NCBI GenBank assembly: GCA_016630955.3 | Contig: CM049994.1 | Location: forward strand, 496,001 to 560,000 | Source: Didymella arachidicola | Lineage: Eukaryota; Ascomycota; Dothideomycetes; Pleosporales; Didymellaceae | DNA: 64,000 nucleotides | Direction of reading: 5' to 3' | Shown: positions 20,031 to 28,903 of the stretch, piece after piece | Layout: every line of letters begins with the position of its first letter | Position numbering within the stretch: position 1 is the stretch's first letter | The notes under the pieces: generated by a model | The model's input: only the letters and a program-made list of their open reading frames with translations | Told to the model about the DNA's origin: nothing | Databases searched by the model: none | Position numbers and translations under genes: made by a program

Positions 20031-20409
20031 TATTACAGCTTGTTTTGCCTTATGCAGCGCCAATTCGTGGTGTTTTGGGCCATAATAGGAGTGATTTTGG
20101 TAGGGTCTTGGCAAAAGTGTTCCGCTCGCCCATGTGTTCCGCTCGCATGTGATGTACGTTAGGTGTTGTCAAGCTGTTTAATCTTTTATGTGGTGTTAAG
20201 ATGTTTAGAATTCGTGCACTGACCCGAGGCGTGCATTGACCCGGCAGACACGGTAATCTGATCCTTCCAATTGAACCTCGGCAAGTACTCCTCTCGCTCC
20301 TCACGACTCTCTGAAAGTCAAGCAAAGTCGACATGTGGTCCTTTATTCAGACCGAGCCTATGGTCTCATCATGTCTTTGCCCAGGAGTAACGTCAAGAGT
20401 TGTGCAGCA

Positions 20410-22108
20410 ATGCTAGAAGTACCAGTGATCATCGGCGTCGGCGACGTGAAGAACCGCGATGTTGACAATGCGATAGAGCCCGCGACACTTATTCTCGGAG
20501 CCATCGAAATTGCCCTTGAAGACGCTTCTTCGAAGTCCTTGCCAGACTTGAGGTCTTCCATCGACAGTATAGACGTCGTCAAAACGTGGACGTGGCCATA
20601 CCCCGATCTACCTGGCTTGTTGGCTGAAGAGCTCGGTGTGCAAGACAACGTCAAGTGGAAGCACTACTCTGAACATGGTGGAAACCAACCAGGAAAGCTT
20701 TTCGACGAAGCTGCGAAGCGTGTTGCAAGAGGAGAAAACAAAGTCGCAGTCATCACTGGTGGTGAAGCTCTAGCATCACGTGCGTCATCATCTCACTCAC
20801 AACAAACCATCAACGTCTACTGACAGGTCCAGTATCTGCATGTGCAGCAGCCAAGAAGCTTCCCCCGCCGGGATGGACCAAGCCTTCCTCGGCAGTAGAC
20901 TCTGTCTTCACGCCCACCGGCCGGGATCTAGGAAACAGTACGATCTCCACTCTCTGGCAGACACTGAGCGCTCACTCCCCCACAGACCTTGGCGCAATCC
21001 ACAAAATCGGCGCCCCAATCCAAATCTACCCCTTGTATGAAAACGCTTTCCGCGCGCACCGCGGCCAGAGCCTGAAAGCCAACAACGAAGAGAGCGCGAA
21101 CCTCTACGCAGACTTCAGCGCCATCGCCTGCACGCAAGACTACGCATGGAGCCAAGGCCAACGGCACGATGCAAAAACCATCGGGACCGTCAGCCCACGA
21201 AACAGGATGATATGCAGCCCCTACCCCCTACTAATGAACGCTTTCAACACAATAAACCTCGCAGGGGCCGTAATCCTAACCTCGGTCTCTCACGCAAAAC
21301 ACCTCGCAGTCCCAGAATCGCAATGGATCTATCCGCTCGGCGGCGCAGGAACATCCGATGCGTCAGAGTTCTGGCTGCGTCCAGACTTCCACAGCTCGCC
21401 GTCGATCGAACGCTCGCTTCGCGCCGCGCTGGACGTCTCCGCGACCTCGGTCGCGGACCTCGATCTCATCGACATCTACTCGTGCTTTCCGATTGTGCCG
21501 AAGCTGGCTGCAACCGCGCTTGGACTGCCTGTTGTTGGCGGCGAGAGGCCGCTGACGCTGCTTGGGGGGTTGACGAGCTTTGGCGGCGCGGGGAATAATT
21601 ACAGTATGCATGCGCTGACTGAGATGACGCGGCAACTGCGTTCCGGGAAAGGGAAGAAGGGGCTGGTGTTGTGTAACGGCGGTGTGTTGAGTTATCAGCA
21701 TGTTGTTGTCCTCGGGACGGCGCCGAGGACTTCAGAGTATCCCGTGCAGAAAGTACTGCCTGACGTGCTGAGTGATCTGGAGGTGCCGGATTTGGCAGAA
21801 CTGGCACAGGGTCGGTGCATCGTTGAGGTACGCTCTCCCGAGTTTTGGCGGATACGACGAGGCTTACTGATGCCGGACAGACATACACCGTTGAGTTCAA
21901 TCGCGACGGTTCTCCTCTGCGGGGTCATATTGTAGGGCGCTTGAAAAGAGATGGCAAGCGTTTCCTTGCCAACCACGGAGATGAGAGTACGCTGAGGCAG
22001 ATGGCTGAAGGGGCAGGAGAGATTGTGGGTAAGTCTGGCTGGGTTCGGCAGGATGAGAAGAAGAACGGCAGAGGGCTGTTTGTGTTCGATAAGCCCGCAA
22101 GACTATAA
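20410..22108 (+). CDS. Thiolase-like protein (TLP1 type), three exons
   Basis: Exons are 20410-20779, 20827-21827 and 21881-22108, giving 532 residues; introns are 47 and 53 nt. The product has the acetyl-CoA acetyltransferase-like fold family layout: VPVIIGVGDVKNR at the N-terminus, KTWTWPYPDLPGLLAEELG, SEHGGNQPGKLFDEAAKRV, ITGGEALAS, YPLYENAFRAHRG, LTSFGGAGNNYSMHA and CNGGVLSYQHVV. The third exon is the extra C-terminal domain of type-1 thiolase-like proteins (TYTVEFNRDGSPLRGHIVGR). The canonical N-terminal nucleophile cysteine of thiolases is not obvious. The last three residues, ARL, fit the peroxisomal targeting signal PTS1. The frame is open up to an ATG at 20335, but MLEVPVIIG at 20410 is preferred. 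The substrate is unknown. The transposon island ends 250 bp upstream and may have replaced part of the promoter. Confidence 0.85.
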
Positions 22109-22535
22109 CATCTGCCATGTTATGATATCATCTTCAACAAACCAAGTCATCTTTGAGTGCTCGCACGTGTCAATGGTCACGAACTCCAGGGCTGAGGCTT
22201 TATGGCACAAAGGTGCAAATTGGAATCTCTATAATACACGAGTCGAAGAGAAGACAAACATCCAAAACGCCTATGGAACCAAATTCTGCTACTCGCTAGG
22301 TCATACGACGTTAGTCGGGACGATGCTCGCTAAGTTCATCATGTCGTGTTATGCTGTGTTCGGCCGTTATACATGCTCATGCGTCGCTGACGACTCCACT
22401 AATGCTTCCCGCGCAACCGCTGATATGCTTCATTAAAGAGGTAAAAAATCCAAGGAAAGGACGAGACAGTCAATGAAATCGACAAATGAGAGGGGGAAAA
22501 AGTGTGCGCAAAGCAGGGCTACGTCGGATCATGAG
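22109..22535. other. 3'-3' spacer between convergent genes
   Basis: This 427-bp stretch separates the ends of two convergent genes. It probably holds both 3' untranslated regions. Nothing else was recognised. Confidence 0.6.
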
Positions 22536-25500
22536 CTAGTGCTCGTTGACCGAGAATTGTGTGTTCGTCTCCAGACTGGAAAGCGTAGAGTTGGTGTCCC
22601 AGGTGCCATTGTCCGGAACGGTCTCAGCCACGCTCTTCACGCTCTTCACGCTCTTCGTGCTCTTCTCGCGTCGCAGCTCTCTAGAACCTCGGTCAGACCT
22701 GTCTGGTCGCTCGGATCGCTCAGATCGCTCAGATCGCTCGGGCTTCTCGGAGCGTTCAGACCTTCCGACTTTCTCTGGGCTCTGCTTCCTTTGCTCCTTC
22801 AGCCACTTTTGGTGGCTATCAGATCGCATGGAATCTTTAGAGGCTCTTTTAGCCTGCATTGCCTCTTTGAAGGCCTTTCCGTTCTGCATGGACATCGGAC
22901 TGTTAGGGTACAGTGCTTTGACTCCAGCACTGCGACTTTCACACATGTAACGGGTCTTCAGGTCTGGCTTCTCCGTGCGCTCGGAGCGCTCGGACTTGCC
23001 CGATCGTTCAGTGCGCTCACTACGCTCGGTCCTCAAAGTCCGATTACTGAGTGCGTAGCCGCTGGTGCGGCGCAAAGTATCTTGGCGCGGCGTGATGTCA
23101 GGCAACTCATCTTCAACGTGGCGAGTGCGTGTTGAGCGGCGACGTCTCAGCGAAGGTTGTATGCGGTGAGATTGTAGGGACTCGATCTCATCAATGGCTT
23201 CGAACAGTGGAGAAGCCGGGCGTTCTGGAGTGCTGGCACGAGAGTGAGGAGAGCGTGGCGGTGTAGGTGGCTCGTGTTCGAGGAATACGGGCAGCGTCTC
23301 GCTGTCTGCTGGCGTGGGCTCCGGAAGCTCTTCCTCTTCCTCGTCCTCTTCCACTGCCTCGGGAATTGAAGCACTTTCTGCAAGTAGACGGCCAGTTTCC
23401 GTGAAGACTGACTCAGCCGGTGTCTTTGAAGCCTTTGAGGGAGCTTGCGTGAAGATGCTCTCGACAGGAGGCGGCATGCCGATGATGTTGCGAGGGGTCG
23501 CAAAGTCGATTGGCCCTGGCGGAGGTCGCTGATACGCTCGCACAGGCAGAGTCATAGCCTCGTTGAGCGCAGCAATCGACGAGGGAGGCGGAGGCGGCGT
23601 TCTGCGCCTTCGGGGAGACCGATCGGATCCCTCATGTGGTGATGGCGGCGGTGATTTGGTTCGAACCGATGTTGTCTTCTCAGACATAGCCGGTGTGGGT
23701 GGGAGAGGATTTCTGGGCGGAGGAACCATAGGCGGCGGAAACTTCCCAAATTCAGCATTCGTCGGAGAAGCAGTGGTGAAGGATGGCAAACCGGCTGATT
23801 TGAGCTCCTCCGCCCTTGTAATAACGGGCTCTGCATCGTCGTACAGAGCCATACCGTGGTGGTAGATACAGCCCTCGTCGTTCCTCTCGCCGTTCGCGTG
23901 GAAGTTTTCGTGTTTCGGTTCGCGGTAGATGACAGGAAACAGCCTCAGCAAGAGCGTAGGCTGTCCGTCGGACGGGTGCGTGGTGTCGGCAAGTGAGCCT
24001 ATCAAAGTGCCATCTGGCTTGTGAGCGCTTTCATATGCTGGCCAGAAATCTGGGCCTGTGAATTGGTGCTCTTCATCGTAAAGAGCTGGCATTGTAGCCG
24101 TGATCATCTCGCGCTCAAGGCGAGCGAAGCGCCAAGTCTCAGCAGCGAGCTTGACAATCCTCTTCACAGCGATTTTGATGCCTTCTTCTTCTCTCGGGTC
24201 GGCAAAGTGCTTGATCGCATTGACGATCTCTTCGACAACCGTGCCTGCAGCGGTATTGATACGCTGCTTGGCACCACTGCTTGTGAAGGCCGCAAGAAGT
24301 GTCTGCTGGCGCCAGATGGCCTCCTTCCTTGTACTCTTGTCACGGATATGGTGGCTCATTGACAAGAATAGGGAATCAGCCTTGTCGTAGCGGCGACCTA
24401 AGCTGAACAGAAACGGTCCAAAAACACGGTAGGTGATCAGCTTGGAGACTGTGTGTGCGATGTAAGCAGCGCGGACTTGCCTAGATGATCCGGGTCAGTT
24501 TTGTCGACTCGATCGTCGGTAGATGCTTTGATACGTACCTCGAAGCCGGAGTGTCACCCAAGAAGGATGGGAGGTTGTGCGGCACCTGCGCCAGCTCTTC
24601 GTGAGGAGGGCGGACCGGAAGGTGCTTGAAATGGGTGGCGGCAAGATCGATGATCTGCTTTTGCAGCTGCGAGAAGGACACCAGACTATGACACAGTCAG
24701 CGAAAATTCGAGTGGCAACAGAGCAGAGGCAGGGGAAGCAGATGTGACGAAAGCAATTGCATTACGGAACTCGAGGATAACTGCCTAACTCTACGATCGA
24801 GATACAGTCCAGGCTGCCTGCCTTGATGCCACGTACGCTTGCTGGTGAGCAGGCGCAAATGACCCAAGACATTTGGCCCTCCTCAACACCCTAGGAATCC
24901 TCCAAATCAAATTGAACAGTCCAAATGTACTTACTAGTATGTGTCGCCCTTGCTTTTGATTTCTGCAATGTCTCCATAGCATTCCATCATCTTCTCCAAT
25001 CTTGACTTTTCGGACTCGAGGTTGGCTGCGACGCTCTTGATAATCTCCTTCTCCTTCTGGCTCTCGGCCTTCAGCTCATCGTACTTTCGGAGCAAGTCGT
25101 CCTTTTCACGGGCCAACTCGTCAGCTCTTCGGTTTGCCTCACTGTGAAGCTCGGCCCAAGCCCTGTCGGACTCTTCTTTTGCCTCTTGGTACTTAGCATC
25201 CAAAGCCTCGCGCTCCTCGCTCCAGCCGCTCTGGAGGCTGTCGCTATGCTCCTGATGACTCCTGATGAGAGCCTCACGCTCAGCCAGCCAGTGCTCACGG
25301 GCCTCTTCGTGCTCTCTCTGGGCATCGCCGAGCTTTGTTTCAAGCTCGTCGCGCTCAGAAGTGAAGATTGCCTCACGTTCCTGCTGCTGTCGCTCGTGCT
25401 CTGCTCTCAGCTCCTCTTGCTCAGCAGCAAGTGCGTCTACTTCTTCCTGCCTTCTTGTCTCTGCAAGCAGATCCGCCTCCTTGAGCTTCTTGTCATACTG

Positions 25501-28039
25501 GATGGCAAGTGCAATTTTCTCAGCGTCGTGCCTCGTGGTCGCAGCAGCTTTCCACTCGTCGAACTCCTTCTTCGCCTGCGCCTTCTCAGATGCATACATG
25601 GCTTCCAGCTCTTTCACCTTGGTCTCCCAAGTCTTCGTAGATGCTTCCCACGCAAGCTTGGTGTCCTCTGCCTCCCTCTTGTGCTTGTGTGTCTCGGCAA
25701 TCTGCTCTCGAAGCTCTTTTACCTGCTCCTTGGCCTCAGCCGAATGTTTGTTCTCGATATGGATGATCCTCTCTTTGAGATCATATATCTCCTCGTCCCT
25801 GGCCCTTAGCTTCTGAGAGAGCTGACCCTGTACCTCTTTCTGTCTTGCAAGCGAGGCGTGCAGGTCAGGAATGGCCTGTGATATACGAGAGAAGATATCA
25901 GCTGTTTCACCGTCAAATAGAGAACCATTCTCTATAGCAGGCATGCCCATGCCATAGTCTCTAGAAGCCGAGGTGTCATGATGCTGGTGTGAACTGCCAT
26001 TGGGGGGATACCCTGGTGGGTATTGGTTCCAGGTCTCTTGATACGGGGAGGAAGAGTTGTGAGAGGAGGGGCCATAGGGATTGGCATTTGAATACCCCGG
26101 CTGACTCATGCCATAGCCATGTTGGTTAGGGTAGTATGGTGGGGCACCAGGCGCGTATCCATACCTTGGATGATAACCAGGAGGCGGTGGAGGATTTGGA
26201 TAGTGCTCGGCTGGTACGCGCGAGGCGAAGCCGCTAGCACGGGCATGATGCGCTGGCGCTGCATGTGGTGGGTATCGGGACCCACTGCTGTCACGTGAGG
26301 AGACCAACGCCTCACCGCCTCGATCTCGTCGTCGAGAATGGACAAGGGCCGAATCAGAATCATCGTCATCATCGAAAGCAGGGACATGTCGCGTGCGAGC
26401 TCTCTCCACAGGTGGACTGGGGGCTGGTGGTCTATCATCAACGACCTGACGGACAGCCTTCGGAGGGGCTGGGGCTTCACGTAACCGTGGGGCCTCAGGA
26501 GCTCTGGACTTCGTCATCGCTGTGGCCACAGTATGAGGCGATTGCGGAGACTGTTTTGACGCAGCAGGGATTGGTTGACAGGTGTCATTTTCGGCGCTAG
26601 AGAGGCCGGGGTGTGCAGCAGCTGCGGGAGCTGCAGGCGGCTCTGGCTCTGGTTCGGGACGAGGCGCAGGCGCTCGTGCAGTCTCGACAACTGCTGGCTC
26701 AACCGCTGCTGGAGGCTCGACGACAGGCTCCTGGGCGATCGATTCAGGCTCGACCGCTGCTTCGGGTACCGCCTTGTCTTCAGAGATCGGTAGCGGATCA
26801 GCTGCTTCTGGTTCTGATTCCTGGGGCTCTGCAGTGGGTTCAACTGCTCAGTGATGTTAGTCGATCTGATCACGAAGCTGCATTGTAGAGACCAAACATA
26901 CCTGTGGGCTCCTCGACTGGCTGCTCCGCTACAGACTCTACCGTTGGCACTTCCTGATCGGGAGCTGCTTCAGCAACCACACTAACAGATTCCGCAGCAG
27001 CGGCCTGCTTCTTCTTCTTCTTCTTGTCTTTCTTGTTCTTCTTGATACTCTTTGGCTCTGAAGCCCAATCATCCTCCGCAGGAGGATCTGAAGGTTCAGC
27101 GACAACTGCCTCCGTTGGCACGGGTGCTGCCGTTTCTTCAGGTGCCTCTGCAATAATTTCTTCAGGTGCTTCTGCAATAGTTTCTACTGGCTGTAGCGCT
27201 TCCGGTGACTCTTCAGCGATTGACGCTGGCTCTGTCGTTATCGCTTCGACGGGATCTGAGTGGCTATCGACTGCATCAGGAGTAACTCCTGGCGCGGGTG
27301 CGTCTTCCTGCTCAGCTACAACACTTTGCTCCGCTTCTTCAAGCACCTCTGGAGCTGGGACAGAAGGCTCTTCGACTGCTGCGCTGATGGCCTCAGTTTC
27401 ATCTTCAGCTACAGGCTCAGGAACGGCTTCTGCCTCAGCAGCAGCAGCAACCGGAGTCTCTTCTACCGGCTCGGCGACATCGTCTGCGACTTCGACGGGC
27501 TCGGTTAATTCAGGCGTGGCTTCCGTCACCGCCTCTTCGGACTCATTCGGTGTGGTTGCATCATCAACAGCTACCTCTACAGGTGTGGGATCTGCTGCTG
27601 TTGCTGTTTCTGTGATGGGATCTGTCGCAGCCTCATCTTTCGATGAGCTCGTCTCGGCCAGCTCCTGCTCCTCAGATGACGGAGCCTCTGGTTCGGTCGC
27701 TTCCTCAGTGGTCAATTCGGGTGTGGGTCCGTCTACCGCCTCGTCGATCTTCGCCTCAGCTGCTTCTGTCGTTGATTCCGGTTGCTCATCTGGTAATGCG
27801 TCGACTTCAGGTGCTTCCGGTGTCAGTTCTAGGGGCTCAGTGACCTCTGGAGCAGGCTCTTCGACAGCTGGTACTGGCGTATGCTTAGGGCTTGCTGGTG
27901 CTGATGTGACGTCGGCCTGCTTTTGCGTGTTTTTCTTGCCCTTCTTCTTTGCCATAATGGCAGATGGGATGGCCCCTGTGTCTGAGTGTGGAGACCCCGA
28001 GCGCCGTGATCCTGGGGTAATTATGTCTGCCTTGGACAA
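22536..28039 (-). CDS. Large disordered and coiled-coil protein (1712 aa, four exons)
   Basis: Exons 28039-26902, 26843-24935, 24685-24539 and 24480-22536 join in frame; introns are 58, 249 and 58 nt. Residues 1-~480 are very acidic and rich in Pro, Ala, Glu and Thr, with one Lys-rich patch (KKNKKDKKKKKKQAAAA). A Pro/Tyr/Gly-rich stretch follows (PPPPPGYHPRYGYAPG). A long charged coiled coil occupies about 700-1010. Next is a helical, more ordered block (LITYRVFGPFLFSLGRRYD, EAIWRQQTLLAAFTSSGAK) and then a second Pro-rich region. The tail has repeated Ser-Glu-Arg units (SERSERSERPDRSDRG). I do not recognise the family. The layout suggests a scaffold or cytoskeleton-linked protein, but no function is claimed. 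An alternative start is the Met at residue 29 (MAKKKGKKN). Whether the first exon belongs to the same transcript is inferred from frame and splice signals. Confidence 0.7.
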
Positions 28040-28586
28040 AGCTCGGTAGTAAACGTCACAATTGCGAGGCTATGGACTGCTTGCGTGGCACTCTGACGGG
28101 GGAACATGTAGATGGCCAGCGGATACGCGCATTAGGGGCTATATAAGAGACGATGCATGGTGAGGACCTGTGAGCCGTGCATGAGATGACATGAATTGGA
28201 TACGCATGACCGTCCAATGGGGTAGCGTGCAGGGAGAGTGAGCTGGCAGCGTAGACCGAGCCGAGTAATCTATGCGCCCCAGTCGAAGCATATTCGCCGT
28301 CTAGGAACAGCATCACCAGCCTCGCAGGTGCGTGGGGCCTGTCTCGCCGCGGTGCTCATGCCATCCCTCTTACAATAGGCCACTATAATAGCAGCAGAGG
28401 CTCTTAAGGCGCTCTGCTGGATTACAAGAGGCTGGGATAGGACATGGGCCGCATTATGACTGATTCGAAGTAGGGGGAAGCAGATGGATGGGTATGTGCT
28501 GTCCGTGCTAGAGGTGGACATCGGACCTCCTATGCAGGCAGGACGATGGTGCGTATGTGGTTGTCTGTGAGTGGTGCAACGTCAGC

Positions 28587-28592
28587 ACGCGT
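28587..28592. promoter_or_regulatory. MCB-like box (ACGCGT) upstream of rad17
   Basis: The box sits within the 10-bp palindrome GCACGCGTGC, about 310 bp before the rad17 ATG. ACGCGT is the binding site of MBF-type cell-cycle factors in yeasts; use of the same site here is inferred. Confidence 0.5.
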
Positions 28593-28702
28593 GCGAAGGC
28601 GCCCGTTAGCCGCAGCAGCCCCAGGGAGCTTCATCGTTAGCGAGCGGGTACATGCAAAGCGGCGGAGATGCGGTGTGTGGGTTTTGGGTGCATCGCCAGC
28701 AC

Positions 28703-28708
28703 ACGCGT
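28703..28708. promoter_or_regulatory. Second MCB-like box (ACGCGT) upstream of rad17
   Basis: This copy lies within CACGCGTG, about 195 bp before the rad17 ATG and 116 bp after the first box. Two copies in one repair-gene promoter strengthen the case for cell-cycle control. Confidence 0.5.
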
Positions 28709-28903
28709 GCAGTCGATTTCCGCGCTAAGGACACTAGTACAGCCATCACGTGATGACCCGTTCTCGATCGCTGTGGCAGGCGCGTTCGACAGTTCTCGAC
28801 AATTCGAGGTTCGCGTCAAGCTCCCGCCAGCGCTCCCACCACAGCCGTTGAAGCATGTCAAGTTGCCGCGTGCTACAGCCCAGTCCGCCCAAGTCGAGGC
28901 GGC

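Larger units (their letters stand above)
13964..20159 (+). mobile_element. Fot1/pogo-like transposon E4, split by a LINE insertion
   Basis: The outermost ~50 bp at 13964-14013 and 20110-20159 are perfect inverted repeats by eye (ACGTACATCACATG, then paired CGAGCGGAACA motifs, then CTTTTGCC). TA flanks both ends (13962-13963 and 20160-20161). Removing the inserted LINE (14014-18333) leaves a typical ~1.9-kb element. Its transposase frame (18375-20030) has three in-frame stops. The identical ends suggest a fairly young element, or ends that escaped mutation. Confidence 0.85.
28040..28903. other. Divergent promoter region of the coiled-coil gene and rad17
   Basis: This 864-bp spacer lies between two head-to-head genes. 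It has no credible ORF. It contains two ACGCGT boxes on the rad17 side, listed separately. Confidence 0.7.

Noticed and set aside
21466..21900. Minus-strand 144-codon frame inside the thiolase-like gene
   Set aside because: It overlaps a clear spliced coding region; Ser/Pro/Gln-rich shadow.
27024..28049. 341-codon open frame antisense to the acidic N-terminus of the coiled-coil protein
   Set aside because: Ser/Ala-only low-complexity mirror of the sense-strand Ala/Glu/Thr repeats; no independent support.
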